DNA from: JBBRBB01 sp038206235
Lineage (GTDB): Bacteria > Bacteroidota > Bacteroidia > Chitinophagales > Chitinophagaceae
Direction of reading: 5' to 3'
NCBI GenBank assembly: GCA_038206235.1
Contig: JBBRBB010000017.1
Coordinates: forward strand, 29,298-93,297
DNA length: 64,000 bases
Part shown: piece by piece, positions 9,310 to 18,701 of the stretch
Layout of the letters: each line of letters begins with the position of its first letter
How positions within the stretch are numbered: position 1 is the first letter of the stretch
Made by a program: the position numbers and the translations under genes
Notes under the pieces: model-generated
What the model saw: the letters and a program-made list of their open reading frames with translations, nothing else
Told to the model about the DNA's origin: nothing
Databases searched by the model: none

Positions 9310-10614
9310 TCAAATCCTTTTAATTTCTGCACCTAATTTTTTTAATCGTTCATCAATGTTTTGATAACCTCTGTCTATCTGCTCAATGTTTTGTATCACG
9401 CTCTTCCCTTCGGCGCTTAAAGCTGCAATCAACAAAGCAACACCGGCGCGTATATCAGGGCTGCTCATTACAATACCGCGAAGCTTTTGGTTTCTTTCCA
9501 AACCTATTACCACAGCCCTGTGCGGATCGCAAAGAATAATTCGTGCTCCCATATCAATCAGCACATCTACAAAAAACAAGCGGCTTTCAAACATTTTTTG
9601 ATGTATGAGCACACTGCCTTTTGCCTGTATAGCTGTTACCAAAATGATGCTAAGCAAATCAGGCGTAAGTCCGGGCCAGGGTTGGTCATAAATAGTCAAC
9701 ACTCCGCCATCTAAAAATTTCTGCACTTCATATATTTCCTGCTGCGGAATAAAAATGTCATCATCACGAAGTTCCATCTGAATACCTAATTGTTGAAAGT
9801 TTTCAGGAATCATTCCGAGATGCTTGATGCCTGCATTTTTAATTGTAACCTCACTTTGCGTCATTGCAGCTAATCCAATAAAGCTGCCCACTTCAATCAT
9901 ATCGGGCAGCATCCTGTGTTCTGCTCCGCTTAAATATTCTACACCCTCAATCCTTAATAAATTACTTCCGGTTCCTTTAATCTTAGCGCCCATTTTATTG
10001 AGCATGTAGCAAAGCTGTTGTATGTATGGCTCGCAGGCTGCATTATAAATTTCAGTTTTCCCCTTCGCCATTACAGCAGCCATAATCACATTTGCAGTGC
10101 CTGTAACAGAAGGTTCATTCAATAATATCTGAGTACCTTTTAAATCAGGAGCAACGAGCTGAAAGAAAGCCATATCGCTATTGTATTCAAACCTTGCCCC
10201 CAATTTTTCGAAACCCCTGATATGGGTATCTAATCTTCTTCGTCCAATTTTATCACCCCCCGGCTTGGGCATATATGCTTTTTTAAATCTTGCTAACATA
10301 GGCCCCGCAAGCATTACACTGCCGCGTAAGCGACCACTCTTTTTTCTGAAAGATTCTGAACCCAAAAAATCTGTATCCACGTTATCTGCCCGGAATATGC
10401 ATGTGTCAGGATCAATGCGTTCAACTTTTACTCCTAATTCCATTAATAATTGTATTTGCCTGTTTACATCGAGTATGTCAGGAATATTGCTGATAGTAAC
10501 TGTTTCAGGCGTAAGCAACACAGCAGAAATTACCTGCAGCGCCTCATTCTTTGCACCTTGCGGAATTATTTCGCCGCTTAATTTTTTTCCGCCTCTTACT
10601 TCAAACGATGCCAT
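9310..10614 (-). CDS. murA: UDP-N-acetylglucosamine 1-carboxyvinyltransferase (MurA), Cys-to-Asp variant
   Basis: A 434-residue EPSP-synthase-fold enzyme that transfers enolpyruvate from PEP to UDP-GlcNAc, the first committed step of peptidoglycan synthesis in the cytoplasm. The catalytic Lys22 (GAKNEAL) and the flexible loop are present. The loop reads MPKPGGDKIGRRRLDTHI, so the residue equivalent to E. coli Cys115 is Asp (residue 121). In Mycobacterium and Chlamydia the same substitution keeps activity and makes the enzyme insensitive to fosfomycin, which alkylates the Cys. Length is standard. It stands alone here, convergent with tamL. The upstream gap contains short direct repeats (gattaagtt, gaaaagtt). 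Confidence 0.96.
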   Translation of the reverse strand: MASFEVRGGKKLSGEIIPQGAKNEALQVISAVLLTPETVTISNIPDILDVNRQIQLLMELGVKVERIDPDTCIFRADNVDTDFLGSESFRKKSGRLRGSVMLAGPMLARFKKAYMPKPGGDKIGRRRLDTHIRGFEKLGARFEYNSDMAFFQLVAPDLKGTQILLNEPSVTGTANVIMAAVMAKGKTEIYNAACEPYIQQLCYMLNKMGAKIKGTGSNLLRIEGVEYLSGAEHRMLPDMIEVGSFIGLAAMTQSEVTIKNAGIKHLGMIPENFQQLGIQMELRDDDIFIPQQEIYEVQKFLDGGVLTIYDQPWPGLTPDLLSIILVTAIQAKGSVLIHQKMFESRLFFVDVLIDMGARIILCDPHRAVVIGLERNQKLRGIVMSSPDIRAGVALLIAALSAEGKSVIQNIEQIDRGYQNIDERLKKLGAEIKRI

Positions 10615-10833
10615 GGATTAAGTTGATTAAGTTGAAAAGTTGAAAAGCGAAAATATAAAACCCTTATTAAATTGGTTTGATATATAAAAAAAGTTGATGA
10701 AAATTTCCGGCTATTAAATTATGTACTTCTTATTGAATGAGCTTCATTGCAAAATACTTCGGTGCATATCAATCATAAACTAATTAATTTTCTTACATTA
10801 GATTTTATTTCCTCATTTTATAAACTTACTGTT

Positions 10834-13800
10834 ATGCTCCGTATAACCTGCTGCAAAACTCTTTTGCTTTCAGTTTTGTTTTATTCAGTATCATCCTCTG
10901 CACAAAAAAGTGTATTAACCCAACATACTGATGATGCCCGTACCGGCTGGTACAAAGATGAAATTGTACTCAATCAAAATAATGTGCTTCCGGGTTCGTT
11001 CGGAAAATTATTTACACGCACTGTGGATGAGCAAATGTATGCACAGCCTTTGGTGAAATGTAATTTGAATATTCCCGGTATTGGAAAACGAAATGTAGTT
11101 TTTCTGGAAACCGTAAACAATTCAGTATATGCCTATGATGCCGATTCAGCAAATGTTTCAGCGCCTTACTGGCAAAGAAATTTAACCCCGGCAAATGCAA
11201 GAGTTATAAACGTAAAAGATGTGCCCGGCGCATGCTTCGGCTTCTATCATGACTTTACTAACAAGATGGGCATAGTAGGCACACCGGTAATTGATACTAC
11301 AACGAATACAATGTATTTAATTGCCCGAAGCATAGATACAATTCAGCACAAATTTCTTCAACACCTGCATGCAATGGATATAGCAACAGGTGCAGAAAAG
11401 AATGGAAGTCCTGTTCTCATCACTGCAACTATTAATGGAAGCGGCGCAGGAAGCAGTGGAGGTTTGCTTTCGTTCAATTCACAACATCAAAATCAGCGGC
11501 CGGGTTTATTACTTATGAATGGAATTGTTTTTATTGCATGGTCTTCGCATTGCGACTGGGGACCTTATCATGGCTGGGTAATTGGATATGATAAAAAAAC
11601 GCTGCAACAAAAATATATTTACAACTCCACACCCGATGGATACAACGGTGGTATATGGATGAGTGGCGGCGGTCCGGCTGCTGATAGTGAAGGCAATTTA
11701 TATTTAGGTGTTGGTAATGGTTCTGTTGGCACAACAGGTAATCCTGCTGATTTAAGAAACAGAAGTGAAAGTGTTTTGAAGCTTACCCCTTCAGGGGATA
11801 CATTAAAAATAAATAGCTTCTTTACTCCAAATAATTTCCAGGCTCTTGAAAATGCTGACCTTGATTTGGGGGTATCGCAGGTGATGCTGATTCCGGGAAC
11901 TAACATCGCAATGGAAGCGGTGAAAGACGGGCATATCTATGTTTTAGACAAGGATAATATGGGAGGATATAATGCCGCACACAATGATGTTGTGCAAACG
12001 ATTGACCTTGGCAGCAATGCATCGCTTCGTTCTTCATTAGCTTATTATGGCGGAAGCCAGAAAGGATATGGTTATTCATGGAGCGGAAATTCTGTTTTGA
12101 ATTCTTATCCCTTCAACTACACTTTAAATAAATTCGATTTAGCAAATACTGTTTCAAGCGGCGTGCAGGGACCAACAGGTTCTGTGGGTGCTTTCATGGC
12201 AGTATCTTCAAATGGTTCGGTAGATTCTACTGCAATTTTATGGACAAGCTATCCTGCCACAGGAGATGCAAACAGTTCTGTTCGCCCGGGGATTTTGCGT
12301 GCTTTTGCAGCTAATGATATAAATACAGAATTATGGAATTCCGGCATTTATTATGATGATAATCCCGGAAGCTTTGCAAAATTTAATTGCCCTACCGTTT
12401 GCAACGGCAAAGTTTATCTTCCTACTTTTTCAAATCAACTAACGGTATTTGGATTAACGGGCAATAAGGCCGATACATGCGCCACAGAAAATATTGCATT
12501 GAATAAAACTGCGCATGCATCTTCTGACAGTGGCGGTGTATATGAGCCGGCAAGCGCATTCGATGATGATATTGCTACAAGATGGGTAAGCTTTGCAACC
12601 GACCCGCAATATATTTATGTTGACCTTGGTAAAGAATCAAATCTCTGTCGTGTAGCATTGCATTGGTATAATAATAATGCGAGGGAGTTTAAAATACAGG
12701 TATCTGATGATGCTGTTGTGTGGGCAGATGTTGCCTCTGTTACCAATAACATTATTACGGATAATTACATACCAATTCCTTCTGCTGCAAGATATGTGCG
12801 CATGTATGCAACCAAACGTGCCGATAAAAAACTCGGCTGTTCAATAAATGAGTTTGAAGTTTTTGGGCAGAAAGAAATAGTAAGTTGTCAACCGCCTGCA
12901 GATTTATATGCAGATAGTATTGGTTCCGATTCTGCGACACTGCACTGGACAGCGACATCACCCGCTGAAAGTTATATTGTAGAATATAAAACAATAAGTG
13001 CAGTTACTTGGAATGAAACTATTACAATCGAAGACAGCATTGTACTAAGCAATCTTGCATGTGGCACATCTTATTTGTTTAGAGTAAAAAGTGTTTGCAG
13101 TGCAACTGATACGAGTGAATATTCCTCTTCATCTGCTTTCACAACACTTTCCTGTAACGGCAATTGTAATCCTCTGCCTACGCGCTGGTACTCTGAAGAT
13201 ATTGGGAACACAGGGCTTCCTGGACAGGCTTGCTACAATGCTGGTGTATTTGAACTGAAAGGTTCGGGCAATGATATTGGCGGAACAGAAGATGCTTTTC
13301 GCTTTGCGTATAAAACATTAGTGGGTGATGGTGAAATTACAGCAAGAGTTCTTGACCAGGATGCAACTGATAAGTTGAGCAAATGCGGCATCATGGTGAG
13401 AGAATCATTATCCCCTGACTCACGCCATGCATTTATTGCGCTTGCTGTTGATAGTGGCGCTGTATTTGAAACACGCAGCACAACGGGAGGAAACACAAGC
13501 AGCACATTTACATCAACTACCATAAAAGCTCCTTACTGGCTCAGGATGAGTATAAGCGGAAGCACATACACCGCATACATTTCGCAAGATGGATTATCAT
13601 GGACGCAGGTAGGCACAACTACTGATGCCGGCTTTGGTAATGGAATGCCGGTGTATTCAGGGCTTGCGGTTACGAGCCATAACAATTTTATACTAACCAC
13701 AGCGTATGTTGATAATTATTTGCTTAGCGGTGCATTGCCTGTTCAGTTGTTAAGCTTTACTGCAAGTCTGGGATTAAATCATACTGTGTTGCTGCAATGG

Positions 13801-14274
13801 CAAACCACACTCGAAACGAATACGAAATATTTTGGAGTAGAAAGAAGCAGTGATAATATTCATTTTTCTGAAATAGATAGTGTGGATGCAGCAAACAGCG
13901 GAAGGTTTACTGTTGCATATCAAAGCACGGATTTGCATCCTGCAAATGGAATAAATTATTACCGTCTTCGCATGGTAGATGCTGATAATAAAATAACTTA
14001 TTCTCCCATTGCAGTGGTAAGAGTAAGCAACAGTAAATCACCATTGCTGTATCCCAATCCCGCTGCAGGCATTGTAAATATTGCACAGGGTGATGAAACC
14101 ATCAGGGTTATTAATTTATATGATATTACAGGAAGGTTGTTGCTTAGTGTTCCCAATACCTCATCTCAAAATATCATCAGCATTCCTGTATCGGCTTATA
14201 GCAATGGATTATACTTTGTAGAAATAAGAACGGAGAAAACAGTATATATCGAAAAGGTGCAGGTAAGAAATTAA
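10834..14274 (+). CDS. T9SS-secreted multidomain protein: quinoprotein-like propeller, F5/8C, FN3 and LamG-like modules
   Basis: I place the start at the ATG at 10834 because it begins a clear signal peptide (MLRITCCKTLLLSVLFYS, cleavage after SSA); the longer frame uses a TTG at 10747. The 1146-residue product has an N-terminal PQQ-type/quinoprotein-like beta-propeller (about 25-540), a discoidin F5/8-type-C domain (about 550-680; IALNKTAHASS to SINEFEVFG), a fibronectin III domain (about 685-775) and a DUF1349-like beta-sandwich (about 780-960). A C-terminal type A sorting domain ends the protein (about 1070-1146; LLYPNPAAG, YDITGRLL, GLYFVEI). The last domain routes cargo through the type IX secretion system to the surface. 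The mix of lectin-like modules suggests carbohydrate or surface binding; any enzymatic activity is unknown. Confidence 0.88.
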   Translation: MLRITCCKTLLLSVLFYSVSSSAQKSVLTQHTDDARTGWYKDEIVLNQNNVLPGSFGKLFTRTVDEQMYAQPLVKCNLNIPGIGKRNVVFLETVNNSVYAYDADSANVSAPYWQRNLTPANARVINVKDVPGACFGFYHDFTNKMGIVGTPVIDTTTNTMYLIARSIDTIQHKFLQHLHAMDIATGAEKNGSPVLITATINGSGAGSSGGLLSFNSQHQNQRPGLLLMNGIVFIAWSSHCDWGPYHGWVIGYDKKTLQQKYIYNSTPDGYNGGIWMSGGGPAADSEGNLYLGVGNGSVGTTGNPADLRNRSESVLKLTPSGDTLKINSFFTPNNFQALENADLDLGVSQVMLIPGTNIAMEAVKDGHIYVLDKDNMGGYNAAHNDVVQTIDLGSNASLRSSLAYYGGSQKGYGYSWSGNSVLNSYPFNYTLNKFDLANTVSSGVQGPTGSVGAFMAVSSNGSVDSTAILWTSYPATGDANSSVRPGILRAFAANDINTELWNSGIYYDDNPGSFAKFNCPTVCNGKVYLPTFSNQLTVFGLTGNKADTCATENIALNKTAHASSDSGGVYEPASAFDDDIATRWVSFATDPQYIYVDLGKESNLCRVALHWYNNNAREFKIQVSDDAVVWADVASVTNNIITDNYIPIPSAARYVRMYATKRADKKLGCSINEFEVFGQKEIVSCQPPADLYADSIGSDSATLHWTATSPAESYIVEYKTISAVTWNETITIEDSIVLSNLACGTSYLFRVKSVCSATDTSEYSSSSAFTTLSCNGNCNPLPTRWYSEDIGNTGLPGQACYNAGVFELKGSGNDIGGTEDAFRFAYKTLVGDGEITARVLDQDATDKLSKCGIMVRESLSPDSRHAFIALAVDSGAVFETRSTTGGNTSSTFTSTTIKAPYWLRMSISGSTYTAYISQDGLSWTQVGTTTDAGFGNGMPVYSGLAVTSHNNFILTTAYVDNYLLSGALPVQLLSFTASLGLNHTVLLQWQTTLETNTKYFGVERSSDNIHFSEIDSVDAANSGRFTVAYQSTDLHPANGINYYRLRMVDADNKITYSPIAVVRVSNSKSPLLYPNPAAGIVNIAQGDETIRVINLYDITGRLLLSVPNTSSQNIISIPVSAYSNGLYFVEIRTEKTVYIEKVQVRN

Positions 14275-14395
14275 GAACAAGGCACGCCTGAAGAAATGAT
14301 TGATGTGAACGAAAGCGATATGCAAAATTTTTGCAGAAGGAGTTGTAATTTGTACTCTTTGTTTTTTATTTCTTGTGTCTTGTTGCTTCCTCTCG

Positions 14396-16663
14396 TTATT
14401 TCACAGCAAACGTCTTTACAAATTTCACTGTAACGGCCTGTGTGTTTACTACAGGCAAATGCGGAGTTAATCTTATGCGGTCTTCATTTAATCCCTGGTT
14501 GAAAACAATATAGAGGTCTGTTCCCTCCTGCGGATTGTAACGTATTCGCAGGTTGTTTGATATTTGATTGCTTAAGTCATCTAACTGCATTAATAATTTT
14601 ACTGACAATTTTGATGAGAAGAAATATGCAAGATTTAATCTCAATAAATTACTTTGAAATAAAGAATTGCCATCATCAGAAAATACGGCAGGAAATTGAA
14701 TGCGGTCATATTCATATTCAACACTTATTTTAAAATGCTTGTTGAAAATATAAGTTGCCGATGGTATTATTGAAATTCTTTTTCCACCATAAAAACCTCC
14801 GCCCTTCATAACCAGTTCTGCAAAATAGGTAGTTTGTTGCGGCGAGATAAAGTCGATGTCAGGAGAAAACATTTCATATTTTTTTTGAGGAATATGAATG
14901 TGGTCGGTGATGTCCCAAACCTCAAATAAGGTATCAATAAAATATTCAAAAGGTGTTGTTTGTATTTCTGCACCATTTTTAAAACTGATGCCTGCCTCGC
15001 CATTTATAAATTTTGATTCCTCTTTTCTAAAAGATGGCTTCCACTTATATCGTGTATTGCTGTGCAAATAATAATAAGCGGTTTTACTTTTCTCTTTTGC
15101 TTTCCATGTATAGCCGCCCTTCAATGCAACATTGCCTAAATCGCTTTCCTGAATAAATCCCATTGCAGGCTCAAAATCTTTTCCTATTAAGCCTAATTCA
15201 GTATAATAATTCCAGCCCTCTTTTGCAGAGCGAATGAGTGAAAGATTATAATACGTGCTTTGCGCAAAGGGAGTAAGATTAGCATTTTTAAAGGTGCCCG
15301 AAATACTTGCGAGCAGCAACAAATTTTCATTAAATACTTTTACACCGCCTGCACCGATTGACTGGTAAGATGCTTTTTCGCCGCTTGTATTTATCTTATT
15401 GGTAATAATGCCGCCAAAAAAACTGCCGAGTGAATCTGTAAATTTTCTGGTGCGAAAAACAGAAAAATTGTGTGCATCAATGGAATCGTTTTTAATTGCG
15501 GCTGTTTGCATATTTAATGCGCCCATTTGTAAATTGCTGGTTTTTCCTGTGATGCGTGCCCCCGCAATAATGGGCACAATTATACCATTTTCTTTTCCTA
15601 TGCTGCGTGAGATAAATAATTCATCTTCGAGTGAAGTGGTGTAGTTGACATAATTTTGAGATTCAAGAAAAAAGCTTCTCTTCTCCGGCAGGTTCACATC
15701 ATACTTCGTTAGGTTAACGATGAGATTATCCACTTCTGCCTGAGCAAAATCGGTATTCAATGTAAGGTCAAGCGTAAAATTTTTGCTTATGCCATACTTT
15801 GCATCTACGCCGATATTGCTTAGTAATTTATCAAGCGCCTCATTCTTTACATAATTTTTTCTTGTGAGAAATGCTGAGTTTTTTATGTAAGCAGTGTTGT
15901 CAGCATTTAAAACATTTTCCTGGGAATAATTTGCAATTGCATAAGGGATTATATAAAATGGTTTCTTGCTTTTTAAGTTTACTAATTCCATTTCACGTGC
16001 AAGTGAAACTTTAAACAACGCATCCTTTACATCAGGGGCGCATTTTGGAAAAATATCAAGTTCCGGTATACGCTTAATCAATCTCACTATTTTGAAACCC
16101 ATTATTATCCTGTCTTTTGTTTCAAACCGCAACGAAGAAAATGGAATGCGGTATTCTGTTGTATAACCCAGCGAATCAACATTACTTGCCACATCCCAAA
16201 ATGTATTGTACGATTCATTGGTATTACTTCCATCGCCGGAAAGCTCTGCATCCCATCTTGCATTCAGGATATTATTGATAAATATTAAGCCGGTGCTTTT
16301 ATCATTGTATGTATCAATAACGAAGGCAAATCCATCATCATTGCCAATCTGAAAATCACGCTCTAATGCATTTGCGATAAGTTTTGAAGGTTCTCTGTCG
16401 TAAGCCCGTAACCCTACAAATAAATATTCATCATTATAAATAATACGCACTTCTGTTTTTTCGGAAGGAGCAGCGCCTGCCGCAGGGTCGTATTGCATAA
16501 AATCATCTTCCACTGCCGCTTCTTTCCATGCAGGTTCATTTAATTTTCCATCTAAGATCATTTTTTCATTTATGCGCAAAGGTTTATAGGCTTGTTGCTG
16601 TGCATGCAAACACATCGTAAGAAAAAAGAGGGAGTTAAAGAGTAAAAATATTTTTTTATACAC
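14396..16663 (-). CDS. DUF5916 protein with CBM9-like N-terminal domain
   Basis: A 755-residue secreted protein. After a signal peptide (ends CLHAQ) comes a carbohydrate-binding family 9-like domain (about 27-220: KMILDGKLNEPAW, TEVRIIYNDEYLFVGL, TTEYRIPFSSLRF). The rest is a beta-rich region typical of DUF5916 and resembles an outer-membrane barrel with alternating strands and aromatic residues. DUF5916 proteins are common in Bacteroidetes and have no firmly assigned reaction. Convergent with the T9SS protein, with 121 bp between the stops. Only 41 bp separate it from the response-regulator relic upstream. Confidence 0.88.
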   Translation of the reverse strand: MYKKIFLLFNSLFFLTMCLHAQQQAYKPLRINEKMILDGKLNEPAWKEAAVEDDFMQYDPAAGAAPSEKTEVRIIYNDEYLFVGLRAYDREPSKLIANALERDFQIGNDDGFAFVIDTYNDKSTGLIFINNILNARWDAELSGDGSNTNESYNTFWDVASNVDSLGYTTEYRIPFSSLRFETKDRIIMGFKIVRLIKRIPELDIFPKCAPDVKDALFKVSLAREMELVNLKSKKPFYIIPYAIANYSQENVLNADNTAYIKNSAFLTRKNYVKNEALDKLLSNIGVDAKYGISKNFTLDLTLNTDFAQAEVDNLIVNLTKYDVNLPEKRSFFLESQNYVNYTTSLEDELFISRSIGKENGIIVPIIAGARITGKTSNLQMGALNMQTAAIKNDSIDAHNFSVFRTRKFTDSLGSFFGGIITNKINTSGEKASYQSIGAGGVKVFNENLLLLASISGTFKNANLTPFAQSTYYNLSLIRSAKEGWNYYTELGLIGKDFEPAMGFIQESDLGNVALKGGYTWKAKEKSKTAYYYLHSNTRYKWKPSFRKEESKFINGEAGISFKNGAEIQTTPFEYFIDTLFEVWDITDHIHIPQKKYEMFSPDIDFISPQQTTYFAELVMKGGGFYGGKRISIIPSATYIFNKHFKISVEYEYDRIQFPAVFSDDGNSLFQSNLLRLNLAYFFSSKLSVKLLMQLDDLSNQISNNLRIRYNPQEGTDLYIVFNQGLNEDRIRLTPHLPVVNTQAVTVKFVKTFAVK

Positions 16664-16704
16664 AGAATCAAATGAATTAAAATCATTATGAGCACGAAAA
16701 AAAG

Positions 16705-17499
16705 TTATACAATATTCCTTTTAATCGCCTTCGAAATAGCCTCGCCCTTTGAATGCACCTGCAGCTTTTCATAAATATTCCTGATGTGCCCGCCAACAGT
16801 ATCAATGCTGATGAAACATTTTTCCGCAATCAATTTATCACTCATTCCATCTACAAGACAGGACAGAATTTCTTTTTCTCTTGATGTAAGGTTCGATGAG
16901 TCATTTTTCACTGGTGATGTTTGTGAGCGGAACATCTTCAAAACCTTGAATGCAATGCTTGGTGTCATTGGTGCACCGCCCTCATAAACTTCTTCGATAG
17001 CTTCAAGTATAAGTGAGGGTGGCGTGTTTTTTAAAATATATCCTTCAGCGCCGTTGCAGATGGATGCAAAAACTTTTTCATCTTCTTCAAAAATGGTTTC
17101 CATTAAAATTTTTACAGCGGGAAATTTTTCTTTTATCAGCCGGGCAGCTTCTATCCCTGACATGCCGGGCATCTCAATATCCATCAACACAACAGCGGGG
17201 TTTTGATTTGTGAATGTCGCTGATTCGTTCGTTGCAATTGGGAAATGCGCCTGCACATCTGAAACCCGGCGAACCGTAACAAAGCGGCTGATGCCTGCAT
17301 AACTACCCAACCAAATATTGCCATCATTATCTTCAATGATTCCTGAAATAATATTGCTTGCAAAACCATCCTTTGCAGTGAATGCCCTGAATTTTTTTGT
17401 TGCAGGATTAAAAACATTCAGCCCTCCGCCTTGTGTTGTAAAATAAATATAACCCTGTTTTGTTTCATAGTAATGTTCAATAATGTATTTTTTATATTT
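16705..17499 (-). pseudogene. Fusion relic: sensor-propeller tail joined in frame to a truncated LuxR/NarL response regulator
   Basis: One open frame runs from just after a TGA at 17500-17502 to 16705, but it has no good start codon (the longest annotated-style start is TTG at 17310). Its first part (about 17499-17270) encodes the last blade of a two-component-regulator propeller: FTTQGGGLNVFNPATKKF, then IIEDNDGNIWLG and AGISRF. The rest is a NarL-type regulator lacking the first half of its receiver domain, including the acidic pocket. It keeps the phospho-acceptor segment (VVLMDIEMPGMSG), the Lys motif (GYILKNTPP) and a LuxR HTH (LTSREKEILSCLVDG). The HTH contains TVGGHIRNIY where relatives usually have TV[RK]xHIxxIY. 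The simplest reading is a deletion that removed the kinase half of a sensor and the start of a regulator. Confidence 0.8.
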
Positions 17500-17573
17500 T
17501 CAATCGGAAGGATTTTCGAAGACAGAGAAGTTAGTTGTGGTTAAATATTTTCCCAAATCAAATATTAAAAAAG

Positions 17574-17592
17574 TCCCGGTACGGCATCGGGA
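17574..17592. repeat. Short palindrome, CCCGAT/ATCGGG type
   Basis: Arms tCCCGGT and ATCGGGa flank a 5-nt spacer (acggc), with one G-T wobble. The same architecture occurs at 25684-25701 and, inside mfd, at 48512-48527. Its location in the non-coding gap downstream of tsf fits a dispersed palindromic element. Confidence 0.5.
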
Positions 17593-17603
17593 TTATTAAA
17601 CTG

Positions 17604-17640
17604 AAATAAAAAAGGAGTTGTCCTGCCTTGCAGGACAACC
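17604..17640 (-). terminator. Rho-independent terminator of the rplM-rpsI-rpsB-tsf operon
   Basis: A perfect 10-bp stem (GTTGTCCTGC / GCAGGACAAC, 617-626 and 630-639 of the 17-kb block) with a 3-nt loop is followed on the minus strand by CTCCTTTTTTATTT. It lies about 26 bp after the tsf stop codon, in the right orientation. Confidence 0.9.
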
Positions 17641-17665
17641 CTTAAAAAATATTCAGCCAAGAAAA

Positions 17666-18502
17666 TTATCCCAAAGCCACTCTCTTAAATTCTGTTACTT
17701 TAATATTGGCTTCTGCACTCTTTAAATAATCTGCAACACTCTTGCTGTTTTCTTTTACAAAGGGCTGAGCCAATAAAGTTTGCTCTTTAAAGAATGCATT
17801 GAGCTTACCGTCTGCAATTTTGCCAAGCATGTCATCTGTTTTGCCCGCCATTTTAGGGTCTTGCTTCATTTGCTCTATGGCAATATTTTTTTCACGCTCT
17901 ATTGTTTCTTTCGGCACAGATGCAGAGTCAACTGCAATAGGATTCATAGCCGCTATTTGCATTGCCACATCCTTACCAATTTCTGCAGCTTCTTTATTTA
18001 ATCCTACCAATACACCTATACGATTTGAGCCATGAATGTATGATGCAACATAAGGCGCTTCGATTCTTTCGAATTTGGTGATTGCAATCTTTTCTCCAAT
18101 AGAAGCTAATTTTTCATTTACCATATCAGCTACTTTAGTTCCATTGATTTCTGCGCTATTTAATTCCTCAATGCTTTTTACATTGTTATTTATGGCAGCG
18201 TCTGCAATACTTTGTGCAAAAGCTACGAAGTCTTTGTTCTTCGAAACGAAATCTGTTTCTGAACTTATGCAAACTATAATTCCGAATTTATTATCAGCAT
18301 TTGTTTTTGCTAATACTACTCCCTCCTTTGCTTCACGGTCGCTGCGTTTGGCAGCTACTTTTTGTCCGTGCTTTCGGAGCCAATCTATAGCGGCTTCAAA
18401 ATCGCCATTAGTTTCTGTTAATGCTTTACGGCAATCCATCATGCCGGCGCCGGTTGCCTGGCGAAGCTTATTAATATCGGATGCTGTTATTGTTGTTGTC
18501 AT
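17666..18502 (-). CDS. tsf: Translation elongation factor Ts
   Basis: A 278-residue guanine-nucleotide exchange factor for EF-Tu. The N-terminal UBA-like domain is clear (ITASDINKLRQATGAGMMDCRKAL), followed by EF-Tu-contact motifs (TDFVSKN, and AAMNPIAVD in the core). Length is typical of the Bacteroidetes form. It is the last gene of a ribosomal operon and is followed by a strong terminator. A short palindrome (CCTCC ctgaac GGAGG, 18516-18531) sits 14 bp upstream of its start in the rpsB-tsf gap. Confidence 0.98.
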   Translation of the reverse strand: MTTTITASDINKLRQATGAGMMDCRKALTETNGDFEAAIDWLRKHGQKVAAKRSDREAKEGVVLAKTNADNKFGIIVCISSETDFVSKNKDFVAFAQSIADAAINNNVKSIEELNSAEINGTKVADMVNEKLASIGEKIAITKFERIEAPYVASYIHGSNRIGVLVGLNKEAAEIGKDVAMQIAAMNPIAVDSASVPKETIEREKNIAIEQMKQDPKMAGKTDDMLGKIADGKLNAFFKEQTLLAQPFVKENSKSVADYLKSAEANIKVTEFKRVALG

Positions 18503-18510
18503 TATACTCT

Positions 18511-18540
18511 CCTAACCTCCCTGAACGGAGGATTTTTTAG
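18511..18540. repeat. Short palindrome in the rpsB-tsf gap
   Basis: CCTCC and GGAGG arms flank ctgaac, and the element is followed by attttttag. It resembles the CTCC/GGAG element at 37671-37684, the CCTCTCC/GGAGAGG element inside mfd (48200-48216) and the CCCC/GGGG hairpin after the PMI gene (62137-62147). All four look like one loose class of gene-flanking hairpins. Confidence 0.45.
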
Positions 18541-18701
18541 TTTATAAAATTCTAATTGTGTTTTTAAAGTTGATAAAAACCGAAAACTATAGCGCATTAT
18601 AGTTATGCAGTTGAAGAAGGAACGATGCCCGCCAGTACCAAAAAAAAATTCTTATTCATTCATTATGATGATTGAAACATATTCAACCTTTCAACTTTAA
18701 T

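Noticed and set aside
17184..17417. Minus-strand ORF of 77 residues in the regulator relic
   Set aside because: It is the wrong frame of the propeller/receiver fusion, which carries the recognisable motifs in the other phase.
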